Positions 8,132 to 16,827 of a stretch of DNA of 64,000 nt are shown here, in pieces. The translations under genes and the position numbers were made by a program. The stretch lies in contig WQWY01000013.1 of the NCBI GenBank assembly GCA_009785115.1, forward strand, positions 18,110 through 82,109. Direction: 5' to 3'. The stretch is from Micrococcales bacterium (GTDB taxonomy: Bacteria > Actinomycetota > Actinomycetes > Actinomycetales > Cellulomonadaceae). Numbering within the stretch: the stretch's first letter is position 1; every line of letters begins with the position of its first letter. The notes beneath the pieces are model-generated. The model was not told where the DNA came from, ran no database searches, and saw only the letters and a list, made by a program, of their open reading frames with translations.

Positions 8132-9135
8132 AGCGGGTGGGCGGGCTGGCTGTGCGAGTGGTGCCAGGTCTGATCGGGCTGGGGTTGGGTCTGGCGCTGC
8201 TGCTGCGCGGTGACGACCGGACTTTCCATCTGCGCGGCCCGCTGTGGGTGTGGGTGGCGAACGCGGGCCTGCTCGTCTCGTTGGTGCTCGTCGCGGTGCT
8301 GCGCGAACGCAGGGTCCGCATCGAGCACGCCGCGATCACCGCCGAGGCCGTCCGTGCGACGCGCGAGGAGGCTGACGCCCGAGCCCGGGCGGAGCACCGC
8401 ACGTTCGTGTCCCGGCTGGACCACGAGCTGAAGAACCCGGTGATGGCGATCCGCACGGCGGCCGGGGTGATGCGCACCGGCGAGGTCGACGCCCAGCTGG
8501 TCGGCGTGGTGGACAGCCAGTCGGCCAGGATCGCCATGCTGGTGGCGGACCTGCGCAAGCTGGCCGACCTGGAGACGGTGACGATCGCCACGGCACCGGT
8601 GGCGCTGGAACCTCTCATCGACGACGTGGTCGCCGTGATGCGCGACGAGATCAGGACCCGGGGCCTGCCGCCGTGCACCATCGAGGTCCAGCTGCCGCAC
8701 ATCCCCTGGTCGGTGCCAGACGTGGCCGGTGACGCCGACCTGCTGTTCCTCGCCGTGCACAACCTGCTCTCCAACGCGGTGAAGTATTCCGGACCGGGAG
8801 GGTCGATCATCGTGCGTGCCATGGAGGGTTCCGGCGGGGTGACCCTGGAGATCGCGGACACCGGGCAGGGCATCCCGGCCGACGAGGCCGAGTCGGTGTG
8901 GGCCGAGCTTCAGCGCGGGTCGAACGCCCGGGGGCTGCCCGGCTCGGGCCTGGGCCTGCCGTTGGTGCGCACCATCGTCGAACGCCACGGCGGGCGGGTC
9001 CAGCTGCTGTCTCGCGAGGGCCGAGGCACGTCGGTGCGGATGTGGCTGCCGTTCGGCTCGTCGTCGTCCGCACAGCCCCCCGTGTCGACCATGGAGCTGC
9101 AGATCGTGGCCCCGGCGAGCACGCCGACGTCGTAG
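8128..9135 (+). CDS. Histidine kinase with minimal extracytoplasmic loop
   Basis: This 335-residue kinase has two transmembrane segments (about residues 8-26 and 39-58) joined by only about 12 residues, so it has almost no external sensor domain. It has no recognisable HAMP. The H-box is RLDHELKNP with H99, the N-box NLLSNAVKYS (N216), and the G-boxes are DTGQGIP (244-250) and GSGLGLPLV (272-280). This layout matches intramembrane-sensing kinases, which usually take their signal from a membrane partner. The GTG at 8128 overlaps the regulator stop, giving the order BACON protein, regulator, kinase. The BACON protein as sensory partner is an inference. Confidence 0.92.
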   Translation: MKRVGGLAVRVVPGLIGLGLGLALLLRGDDRTFHLRGPLWVWVANAGLLVSLVLVAVLRERRVRIEHAAITAEAVRATREEADARARAEHRTFVSRLDHELKNPVMAIRTAAGVMRTGEVDAQLVGVVDSQSARIAMLVADLRKLADLETVTIATAPVALEPLIDDVVAVMRDEIRTRGLPPCTIEVQLPHIPWSVPDVAGDADLLFLAVHNLLSNAVKYSGPGGSIIVRAMEGSGGVTLEIADTGQGIPADEAESVWAELQRGSNARGLPGSGLGLPLVRTIVERHGGRVQLLSREGRGTSVRMWLPFGSSSSAQPPVSTMELQIVAPASTPTS

Positions 9136-9214
9136 CCTCACCAGCCTCGTCGACCCGGGCGCCGGGCAGGACGAGAGAGGCTGCCCGCGTCTGAGACCGG
9201 CGGACGTGCAGGAT

Positions 9215-9270
9215 GTACGGATCTTGTTACCGATGTTCGGGTATCCGTACCTCAGATCGCTTTCCCTGAG
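9215..9270. promoter_or_regulatory. Two inverted repeats upstream of the repeat-protein gene
   Basis: GTACGGAT (9215-9222) is matched by ATCCGTAC (9243-9250), with a related TTACCGAT between them. CTCAG (9252-9256) then pairs with CTGAG (9266-9270). They sit in the 200-bp gap between the kinase and the repeat-protein gene at 9335, followed by TAGCGT (about 9285), which could be its -10 box. They are candidate binding sites for the adjacent OmpR-type regulator. Confidence 0.45.
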
Positions 9271-9334
9271 GTTGTCGGCGCTCCTAGCGTGGCAGGCGGT
9301 TCGACATGCCGCCGCTGACGAGGGGAAGCGACTG

Positions 9335-11404
9335 ATGAGCGGGAAGAAGAAGGGCATCTCCAAGGGCACCGCCGCGGTCGCGGGCGCCCTGGTGGTGACG
9401 GCCGGTGTGGGTGTGCCGTGGCTCGCGCAGGCGACCGGCGACCGCTCCGCACCTGACAGCACCGCCCAGGACGGCGCGGGCCTGGCGGCCGGCGCGGCCC
9501 AGGCGCAGGCCGTGCCGCCCACGACACCCCCGATGCCGACGGCGGACGTCCAGCCGCTCGTCGTCGTGGTGCCGCCGAGCGCGGAGGTGTGCGCGCTCGC
9601 CGCCGCGCACCCCGACCAGGTGCACGTGCCTGACAACATCTGCGACTGGTGGAACCAGAGCGTCTCGACGCCGCAGCCCGCGCAGGAGCGGGCGACGACC
9701 GGGCCTTCGGCCCGTCAGGCCACGCCTGCCGCTCAGCGGGCTCCCGCGACCAGCACGGGCACCTCAGCCACCACGAGCACCTCGGCTGCCTCGTCCACCG
9801 CCGCGGCCGCGCAGCCGGGGGCGGCAGGCGCGAGCGTCGACAGCGGCAGCTGGTCGGGCGGCTACCTCGCGGGCAAGGTCGACGGCTACGACCGGGGCGT
9901 GTACGACGGCTACGTCGTGGGCAGCACAGACGGATATGTCCAGGGCGCGTACGACGGCTACTACCTCGGCACGCTCGACGCTCACCTGAGCGCGGCGGGC
10001 AACGACGTGCGTTCCACCCTGACGATCAACGGTCAGCAGCTGAACCTTGTCGGCGCGGACCCCGCCAACCTCCCGAACCTGTCGTCGTCGACCCTCGCGG
10101 GTGTCCCGTCGCAACCGGGCGCGGCTCAGGCATCGACGGCTGTCGTGGTCGACCCGCAGGTGGTTCTCGCGGAGTGGTTGGACAGCAAGGGGCTGGACTC
10201 GCGGTCGGTGGTCGACGCCTGGCTGGCCGACCAGGGGTCGGGCTCGGCCGTGGACGCCTGGCTGGCTGCTCAGGGGTCCTCGTCGGTCTCGGACGCGTGG
10301 CTTGCTGCTCAGGGGCTGGGCTCGGCCCTGGACGCATGGATGGCTGACCGAGGGCTGACCTCCTCCTCGGTCGTCGAGGCCTGGTCGGCTGCCCCAGGCT
10401 CCGACTCCCAGGTGACAGCGGCTGGTGTCGCTGTCGAGCGGCACGGGCAGACGGTGGATGCCCGAGCGATGTTCTGGGCAGAGGCACAGGCCGCGGAGTG
10501 GGCGGAGGCACAGGCCGCGAGCTGGGTGTCGAGCCAGGCGACGGGTTGGGCGCAGGCTCAGGCCGCGGAGTGGGCGACCACCCAGGCGACCGCCTGGGCG
10601 CAGGCTCAGGCGACGAGCGGGGCGCAAGCCCAGGCCGGGGCCCCGGCGTCGGCCCAGGCGGTGAAGCCCGAAGGAGGGCACGACCCGCTGCACAGCGCGC
10701 CGTCGTCGTTCGACGGGACCTGGGAGACGTCGTTCCAGTGGTCGGCCGACGCGGTCGACCACTCTCGGGCACAGATGAGCCTGGGGGCCGACGGGACGTT
10801 CTACGCCGACTTCGGCAAGGCTCCCGAGGGCAACGCCGTGGTGTGGACGGGCACGTGGACGCAGGACGGTGACGTCGCGGCGCTCGGCTACACCATGTGG
10901 AACGTCGTCGACGCCCCGGACTGCACGAGCTGTTGGCGCGTCAAGGGCGACCAGGGCCAGGCATCGTTGACGCTGGCCGAGCCAGGCGTCATGGTGCTCG
11001 ACTCCGACAGGGGCCGGATGGTGCTGCTCGCCGTCTCCGGGACGCTCGCGGACGGCGAGACCGTGCTCGCGACGGCCGTGGTGCCCGCGGTGTGGGCGGG
11101 CTCGAAGGAGTGGACGCCCGAGCCGGGGGAAGACCTTCCCGGTGTGAGGTCAGGCCCGTTCCGGAGCGGGTGGGACGGGCACCTCCGCGACCTCAGCGAA
11201 GACATGCTCGGATACGACCTGGGCGACCCGGTGGAGAACATCCTGTTCGGGCTCGACCCGTTCGGGCTGGTCACGGGCAAGGGCCTGCCGAGCAGCCTCG
11301 TCGCTGAGGTGTTCACCGACATGAAGAACCCGTCGGTGACGGACGTCGTCAAGAAGGCTGTCGACCCGCTCGGCGTGGCCAAGAAGCTCAAGAAGCTCTT
11401 CTAG
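9335..11404 (+). CDS. Secreted repeat-rich protein with three kinds of short repeat
   Basis: This 689-residue protein is not recognised as a known family. ATG 9335 has GAGGGGAAG upstream. The N-terminus (KKKGISKG, then a hydrophobic stretch to WLAQA at about 34) looks like a signal peptide. Residues 175-214 are five octads of the form [DG]GYxxGxx, with Gly at every fourth position, like the GX3 pattern of Yae1-type helices. Residues 286-350 hold about five 13-residue units of the form GxxSxxDAWLAxQ. Residues 379-442 are eight perfect-length octads, mostly xxWAxAQA. A globular C-terminal domain with a CTSC pair and a Lys-rich end (KKLKKLF) follows. It lies between the two-component genes and a second repeat-rich exported protein. 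Confidence 0.75.
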   Translation: MSGKKKGISKGTAAVAGALVVTAGVGVPWLAQATGDRSAPDSTAQDGAGLAAGAAQAQAVPPTTPPMPTADVQPLVVVVPPSAEVCALAAAHPDQVHVPDNICDWWNQSVSTPQPAQERATTGPSARQATPAAQRAPATSTGTSATTSTSAASSTAAAAQPGAAGASVDSGSWSGGYLAGKVDGYDRGVYDGYVVGSTDGYVQGAYDGYYLGTLDAHLSAAGNDVRSTLTINGQQLNLVGADPANLPNLSSSTLAGVPSQPGAAQASTAVVVDPQVVLAEWLDSKGLDSRSVVDAWLADQGSGSAVDAWLAAQGSSSVSDAWLAAQGLGSALDAWMADRGLTSSSVVEAWSAAPGSDSQVTAAGVAVERHGQTVDARAMFWAEAQAAEWAEAQAASWVSSQATGWAQAQAAEWATTQATAWAQAQATSGAQAQAGAPASAQAVKPEGGHDPLHSAPSSFDGTWETSFQWSADAVDHSRAQMSLGADGTFYADFGKAPEGNAVVWTGTWTQDGDVAALGYTMWNVVDAPDCTSCWRVKGDQGQASLTLAEPGVMVLDSDRGRMVLLAVSGTLADGETVLATAVVPAVWAGSKEWTPEPGEDLPGVRSGPFRSGWDGHLRDLSEDMLGYDLGDPVENILFGLDPFGLVTGKGLPSSLVAEVFTDMKNPSVTDVVKKAVDPLGVAKKLKKLF
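9857..9976 (+). repeat. Five DGYxxGxx octad repeats
   Basis: Five consecutive 24-bp units encode GGYLAGKV, DGYDRGVY, DGYVVGST, DGYVQGAY and DGYYLGTL. Glycine recurs every fourth residue, which would place one small face along a helix. The DNA copies are diverged, so selection rather than recent expansion maintains the pattern. Confidence 0.85.
10190..10390 (+). repeat. 13-residue DAWLAxQ repeats
   Basis: Successive units include GSGSAVDAWLAAQ, GSSSVSDAWLAAQ and GLGSALDAWMADR, flanked by slightly longer versions with SVVDAWLADQ and SVVEAWSA. The regular Trp spacing suggests short amphipathic helices. Confidence 0.8.
10469..10660 (+). repeat. Eight octapeptide repeats, mostly xxWAxAQA
   Basis: Eight units of exactly 24 bp encode MFWAEAQA, AEWAEAQA, ASWVSSQA, TGWAQAQA, AEWATTQA, TAWAQAQA, TSGAQAQA and GAPASAQA. 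Gln-Ala at positions 7-8 is invariant and Trp at position 3 is kept in the first six. The sequence is Ala/Gln-rich and probably helical. Confidence 0.85.
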
Positions 11405-11489
11405 CCATGGCTGGTCGCGGTGTGCGGAACCACGAGCTGATGACCTGTGCTGATGATCCTGTGCTGGTGTGTGTGAGGAAGGACGAAAG

Positions 11490-14015
11490 ATGAGCGAGAA
11501 GAAGACGACCAAGAAAGACGCTGCTCTGGCCTCGACCGGTGGGGCGGCCTTGGCGGGTGCGCTGATCGCGCTCGTCGGGATGGGCGCGCCCATGGCGACG
11601 GCGCGGGCGATGGAGAGCGACGCTCCGGAGCCCCGTACGGGTGCGTTCGACGCGGACGAGCCCCTCCAGATCCTGATCACCGGCCACGCGGACTCTCCTG
11701 AGAGGGAAGGCCCGACCTTCATCCCGCTCGTCGCCACCGACGCCGCGATCGTCGATGCGCTGCAGGCTGTGACGGACGTGGTCGCGCACCAGAGCCCGAC
11801 CACCGCCGAGGCCAGCGGTGACCAGGGTGGCCTGCTGGGGTCGTTGCAGCAGTGGTTCACCGACCAGCTCGGCGGTGCCCTCTACGGCCCCAGCAGCTCT
11901 GACTCCGAGTCTGTCGGTGTCACCTGGGTGCTGGACGGGAACATGCCCGGCACGGGTGAGGAGGTGCAGATCGGACGGTTGACGTACGACAGCGACGGGG
12001 CGATCGACCGTCTCGACCTGATCCGGTATGTCGACCCACGCCAGGACAACGGTCTGCCGTGGTACTGGGGGCCGTCGACCACGGAGGCGTCGGTCGGCGC
12101 GCACGGGACGTTCGGCGTGGACGACTCGAGCGCCGGGCTCGACCTGTTCGCCGGTGCTCGAGCCGAGCTCGGCTGGGAGCTGTCGGTCGGTGGGGTCGGC
12201 CTGCGTATCCCGGTGACCCTCCAGTACGGTATCGGGGCCACCGCCAAGGTGGACTATCTGAGCCTCGACCCGCAGACCGGTCAGTTCGTCGTGCTCCAGC
12301 CGCAGCTGGGCGCCGCTGCCGGGCCCGGTGCTGGGCTCGGTCTCGGGTTGTTCTTCGACGGCAAGCAGGCCGAGCGCGCCTGGATGCAGAACGAGGTGAG
12401 GCTGCGCTACGAGGGCGACCTGCTGCCGTCGGTGCTGCAGAACAACGACGTCGGCGGCCAGTACTGGATCGACAAGAACAGCTGGGTGACGCACTTCGGC
12501 GAGCTGCGCCCCGACGGGTACTACGTGGACGGCGTCAAGACGGAGCACCTGGGGAACGGCGTCTATCGCTGGAACGACGACGCCGGCCAGCCGGTCTACC
12601 TGAGCGTGGCCACGCCGCTCGTCGGGCCGGCGATCGTCAACGGCCTGTTCCGCGACACCTTGGACTTCGCCGACGGCCGCAAGGTGACGACGCTGGGTTC
12701 GGACCTGTGGACCGACGGCAGCGTCAACATCGTCCGGGACCCCGACGGCTCGTTCACCGCACAGCTGGCAGACGGAACCAGGGTCCCGGTCGTGATGGCT
12801 GCCGACGGGACGATGAGCTATGTCGACGGGACCGCGACGGTCTCGTTCACCGTGGACCGTGGCGCGATCCCGGCGGCGTGGAGCTGGCTGTTCGGGGACA
12901 AGGGGCCGCAAGGCCCCGAGGTCAGCGCGTCGCTGACGCTCGACGGGACGACGCTCGACCTGTCCAGGTCGTTCGTCGACGCGCTGCTCGGGGACCAGCC
13001 AGGGGTGCCAGACACGGGGTGGCACCCCTGGCTGGGGACGACCCCCGCATGGGGCGGTGCGGTGTCGCAAGGGTCGCTGCTCGACGGCACGCTCGACCTG
13101 TCGAGCGTCGACTGGTCCGGCTTCCAGGTCGTCGACCTCTCCGGCACGCAGCACTGGAACCTGCTGCCGGACAGCACGTATCCGATCATCGACCTGTCCG
13201 GCAGCGGGCAGCTCTCAGGGTCGCTGCTGGACGGCACCGCCAGCTGGACCGGCAGCGGGGTAGACCTGGGCGGTCTGAACGGCTTCGGCCTCGGTGACCA
13301 CGGGCTGGGCGGAAGCACTCTCAACCTGGGTGACTACGGCTTGGGCAGCAACAGCTGGTGGAACCTGAACGACGTCGGCTACACCGGGTGGGGCGGCTCT
13401 GGCTCGCTCTCCGACGGTCTGGGCGGTCTCAGCGGCAGCAGCCTCTACGGTGACGGCTACTCAGGCAGCGGCCTCGGCTCGAGCGTCTTCGACTGGGGCT
13501 CGTCAGGGCTGGGGAGCAGCTACTCCGACCTGGGTTCCTTCGGGTCGTACGACTCGGTCTACAGCTACCTGTCCGACTACGCCGCCTCGACCAGCTGGTT
13601 CGACTACGGCAGCCTGCCCGACTACGGCAGCACCAGCGGGTTCGGCAGCTCGTACGACTTCGGGAACCTGTACACCTACGACTTCGGCTCTCCCTACGAC
13701 TTCGGCAGCTCGTACACCTACGACTTCGGTTCCTCGTACGATCTCGGGAGCTCGTACACCTACGACTTCGGTTCCTCGTACGATCTCGGGAGCTCGTACA
13801 CCTACGACTTCGGCACCTCTTACGACTTCGGTTCTTCCTACGACTTCGGTTCTTCGTATGACTTTGGCTCCTCCTTCGACTTCGGGAGCTCGAACACCTA
13901 CGACTTCGGTAGCTCGTTCGACTTCGGTGGCTCGTCCGGGTTCGGCTCTTCCTACGACTTCGGCTCTTCCTACGACTTCGGTTCCTCCTACGGCTTCGGC
14001 GGAGGATGGTGGTAG
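11490..14015 (+). CDS. Exported protein with Tyr/Gly/Ser/Asp low-complexity tail
   Basis: This 841-residue protein has a signal peptide (MSEKKTTKK, hydrophobic stretch, TARA at about 43-46). A folded part runs to about residue 590, with beta-rich segments, an aromatic stretch LPWYWGPS, and EXXLDGTLDLSSVDWSGF-like repeats near the end. The last 250 residues become Gly/Ser/Leu- then Tyr/Asp/Phe/Gly/Ser-rich, ending in many copies of SSYDFG and GFGGGWW. Two exact 42-bp units lie at 13707-13790. The short N-terminal pattern (MSxKK, Ala/Gly-rich hydrophobic stretch) resembles the 9335 protein, suggesting related exported products. No enzymatic motif is seen. ATG 11490 follows GGACGAAAG. A structural or surface role is a guess. 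Confidence 0.75.
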   Translation: MSEKKTTKKDAALASTGGAALAGALIALVGMGAPMATARAMESDAPEPRTGAFDADEPLQILITGHADSPEREGPTFIPLVATDAAIVDALQAVTDVVAHQSPTTAEASGDQGGLLGSLQQWFTDQLGGALYGPSSSDSESVGVTWVLDGNMPGTGEEVQIGRLTYDSDGAIDRLDLIRYVDPRQDNGLPWYWGPSTTEASVGAHGTFGVDDSSAGLDLFAGARAELGWELSVGGVGLRIPVTLQYGIGATAKVDYLSLDPQTGQFVVLQPQLGAAAGPGAGLGLGLFFDGKQAERAWMQNEVRLRYEGDLLPSVLQNNDVGGQYWIDKNSWVTHFGELRPDGYYVDGVKTEHLGNGVYRWNDDAGQPVYLSVATPLVGPAIVNGLFRDTLDFADGRKVTTLGSDLWTDGSVNIVRDPDGSFTAQLADGTRVPVVMAADGTMSYVDGTATVSFTVDRGAIPAAWSWLFGDKGPQGPEVSASLTLDGTTLDLSRSFVDALLGDQPGVPDTGWHPWLGTTPAWGGAVSQGSLLDGTLDLSSVDWSGFQVVDLSGTQHWNLLPDSTYPIIDLSGSGQLSGSLLDGTASWTGSGVDLGGLNGFGLGDHGLGGSTLNLGDYGLGSNSWWNLNDVGYTGWGGSGSLSDGLGGLSGSSLYGDGYSGSGLGSSVFDWGSSGLGSSYSDLGSFGSYDSVYSYLSDYAASTSWFDYGSLPDYGSTSGFGSSYDFGNLYTYDFGSPYDFGSSYTYDFGSSYDLGSSYTYDFGSSYDLGSSYTYDFGTSYDFGSSYDFGSSYDFGSSFDFGSSNTYDFGSSFDFGGSSGFGSSYDFGSSYDFGSSYGFGGGWW
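13707..13813 (+). repeat. 42-bp exact tandem repeat inside the YDFG tail
   Basis: A 42-bp unit (13707-13748) is repeated exactly at 13749-13790 and the first 23 bases again at 13791-13813. It encodes SSYTYDFGSSYDLG. Exact identity between copies implies recent duplication; the flanking YDFGSS units are more diverged. Confidence 0.9.
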
Positions 14016-14056
14016 ACAGCGGGAGCGCCTGTGAGCAGGGCGTGCGTCCGGCTAGC

Positions 14057-16768
14057 ATGCGTCAGGTGGGAGACGCGCCGGTGCAGCAGACGACCGAGGT
14101 AGAACCGGTCGAGATCGTGACGCACTTCGTCACCGGGGCCTTGCCGTCCTACACCTTTCGGCTGCTGCTGAGCGAGCACCAGCCGCTGCAAGAGCACCTG
14201 GCGGCCGGGGACGCGCCGACGTATCCGGACGGCTCCCTGCTGGTGCACCTCATGGGCCTGGACTGGCAGTCCCCGGAGGACGTGCTCGCCGCTCAGCAGA
14301 TCTTGCTCCGCCTGCTGCGCGACCAGGGGCGTGAGGTCGAGCCGACCGATCGCTACCGTCGGTGGGCCGCGCTCGTCGAGGAGCAGTTCACGTTGCGAGC
14401 GCGGGTACAGCCGATCTGGCTGAACATGCCGGCCGCCTATTTCGCCACGTTGCTGGACGAGTTCTCAGACATCTCCGGCGCCACGCTGGAGAACGTCCTG
14501 CGCAGAGAGATACGGAGACGTTTCCGCTATCAGGAGCGACCGCCCCGGTGGCTGCACGACGAGATCTGGCCGGTCAACGCTGACGGTCCGCTGACGTTCG
14601 TCGAGCAGATCGACATGTCCTCTGGCGAGCACGAGTCGTTCGGCTACGTGTTCCGCGACGAGCCCGCCGACGACCACCTGATGCTGGTGCAGTCCACCTG
14701 GATCGCCCCCGCGCCGACGCGCAGGGAACCCGCTGGCCCGGCCGCACCGCGCGAGACGTCCGTCCCCGACCCGCGCACCTCTTCCGACGAGGTGCCGATC
14801 GACGCTCCTGTGCCGCAGGAGCCGGACCAGGCCGTGCCCGCCGAGACGTCGGTGAGCAGACCGGTGGCGTGGGCCCCTGTCCCCGCGGCTCCGCCGAGCC
14901 TGCCTCCTGCCGTGAGCATCGCGGCGGAGCAGGACGACGACGTCGAGGCGACCGTCGTGGTGGACCGGTCGGTGCGCGGGCAGTGGTCGCTGGTCCTGGA
15001 CGACGGGCGGACGTTCGACCTGTGGTCCACCTCCGTCGTGGTCGGTCGCCGGCCTGGTACGGGGAGCCACGGGGCGCAGACGCTGGCGATCCCTGACGAG
15101 GCGTTGACCATGTCGAAGACGCACGCCCGTCTGGACCTGGTCGACGGCACCTGGCAGATCACCGACCTGGGCTCGACCAACGGCGTCCTGGTCGCCGCCG
15201 CTGACGGGCGGGACACCGAGGTGCCCCGGGGCGGGGCGGCCCCGGTCTACGGCTACCTGGAGCTCGGTGCGGTCGGGGCACGGATCGTCCCGACCTCCCA
15301 GGTGGTCGAGATGGTGCCCTCAGCCTCCGGCGACCACGAGGGTGCCGCGGACGCTCACCCGACGACCGAGAAGCAGACCATGACAGAGGGAGCGCCCATG
15401 ACGGAACGCCGCGAGATGGAGGCGGTGCGACGGTTCGTCGCAGGAGACCTCCCGCTCGGCCTGTTCATCCATCTCCTGCACCGTGACCTGCCGCTGCGCG
15501 AGCTCCTGGTGTCGGGAGGTGGCCTCGAGGCGTATGCCCAGGCAGACCTGCTGGGGCACCTGATACGAGCCAGGTGGCAGGAGCCGGCCGGTGTGCTGGA
15601 GGCGCAGCGCATCCTCGAGCGCTTCCTGCAGGCCCACGGCGTCGACGTGAACCCCACGGACATGTACGAGCGGCGGGCGAGCTTTCACGAGAACCTCCAG
15701 CCGTTGCTGTCGCAGGTCCAGCCACCCTGGCTGAAGATCCCCGCGCCCTACGTCGCCCTGCTGCTGAGAGAGTGCGGCAACCAGGCTGACGGTGACGTCG
15801 AAGACCTGATGAGACAGCAGATCACGAGCCGTTTCCGATACCTGGCACACCCGCCGCGGTGGTTGTACGAGGAGTGCTGGCCCGTCTTCCGCAACGCGCC
15901 GCTGGTGTTCGTCGAGCAGATCGACCTCTCACCAGACCGGCCAGGGACCGCGGTGAGCTACGTCTTCGTCGACCCGAGGAACGGCGCCTACCTGGTGCTG
16001 CCGCAGACGCTGCCGGTCCCGGACGCGGCGCCCGCACCGCCCGCGCAGGCCGCCGTGCAGCACCCGCAGGGTGTGCTCACCGTGCTCGCTCGTCCCGGCG
16101 CTTTCTGGCTGACCCGCCCGACCGTGGGTCGCGGGTCCGCGATCGACGCTCAGCTCTCTGGACGCGAGGGTGACGAGCCGGGCAGCGACGGGCCGACTGT
16201 CGCAGAGCCGGACGTGCCAGCACAGGCTGCTCCTGCCCCAGCACCTGACCCCGTACCCGTACCCGTGGCTCCCGAGGGTGCCCTGTCGCCTCCTCCGGTC
16301 CAGGACGTCTGGGACGCGCTCGCACAGTCCTCACCTCCTGCGGACACCTCACCTCTTGCGGACACCTCGTCACCGGTCGCCGTGCAGCCCGAAGAAGACG
16401 ACCTGGAATCGACCGTCATGCTGGACTGGTCGCCGTTCGAGCCGTGGACGCTCGTCCTGGACGACGGTCGCAGCTTCCCGGTGACCGCCCGGTCGGTCGT
16501 CGTGGGCAGGCGGCCCGAGACCGACGACCTCGGGGTGCAGGCCCTGGCCATCACCGACAAGAAGCGTTCGCTGTCGAAGACCCACGCTCGTCTGGACCTG
16601 GTCGACGGCGTCTGGCACGCGACCGACCTGGGCTCGACCAACGGTGTCGTGGTCGTCACCGTCGACGGCCAGGAGACCAAGGTCGAGCCCGGGCAGCCCA
16701 CCCCGGTGCACGCTCGTGTCGAGCTCGGCTCGGTCAAGGTGCGGCTAGAGCCTGGGCGAGCCGACTGA
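14057..16768 (+). CDS. Internally duplicated protein with two FHA domains
   Basis: About 903 residues form two homologous halves. Each has a roughly 190-residue helical module (first FVTGALPSYTFRLLL, second FVAGDLPLGLFIHLL; both share RFRY...PPRWL and FVEQID[ML]S), a Pro/Ala-rich linker, and an FHA domain (VVVGRRP, SKTHARLDLVDG, TDLGSTNGV). FHA domains bind phosphothreonine. Just before each FHA is an acidic motif with a Thr, DVEATVVVD (T299) and DLESTVMLD (T786), resembling the phosphosite of GarA/OdhI-type proteins. The second half begins with an internal MTERREMEAV, suggesting fusion after gene duplication. The start is uncertain: ATG 14006 has GGAGG too close, while TAGCAT at 14053-14058 would suit a leaderless GTG at 14066. 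Confidence 0.8.
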   Translation: MRQVGDAPVQQTTEVEPVEIVTHFVTGALPSYTFRLLLSEHQPLQEHLAAGDAPTYPDGSLLVHLMGLDWQSPEDVLAAQQILLRLLRDQGREVEPTDRYRRWAALVEEQFTLRARVQPIWLNMPAAYFATLLDEFSDISGATLENVLRREIRRRFRYQERPPRWLHDEIWPVNADGPLTFVEQIDMSSGEHESFGYVFRDEPADDHLMLVQSTWIAPAPTRREPAGPAAPRETSVPDPRTSSDEVPIDAPVPQEPDQAVPAETSVSRPVAWAPVPAAPPSLPPAVSIAAEQDDDVEATVVVDRSVRGQWSLVLDDGRTFDLWSTSVVVGRRPGTGSHGAQTLAIPDEALTMSKTHARLDLVDGTWQITDLGSTNGVLVAAADGRDTEVPRGGAAPVYGYLELGAVGARIVPTSQVVEMVPSASGDHEGAADAHPTTEKQTMTEGAPMTERREMEAVRRFVAGDLPLGLFIHLLHRDLPLRELLVSGGGLEAYAQADLLGHLIRARWQEPAGVLEAQRILERFLQAHGVDVNPTDMYERRASFHENLQPLLSQVQPPWLKIPAPYVALLLRECGNQADGDVEDLMRQQITSRFRYLAHPPRWLYEECWPVFRNAPLVFVEQIDLSPDRPGTAVSYVFVDPRNGAYLVLPQTLPVPDAAPAPPAQAAVQHPQGVLTVLARPGAFWLTRPTVGRGSAIDAQLSGREGDEPGSDGPTVAEPDVPAQAAPAPAPDPVPVPVAPEGALSPPPVQDVWDALAQSSPPADTSPLADTSSPVAVQPEEDDLESTVMLDWSPFEPWTLVLDDGRSFPVTARSVVVGRRPETDDLGVQALAITDKKRSLSKTHARLDLVDGVWHATDLGSTNGVVVVTVDGQETKVEPGQPTPVHARVELGSVKVRLEPGRAD

Positions 16769-16827
16769 CGATCACCCAGACGCCTTTTCCGGGCGCACCC
16801 TCGAGGTCGCGCGGGCACACTGGGAGC

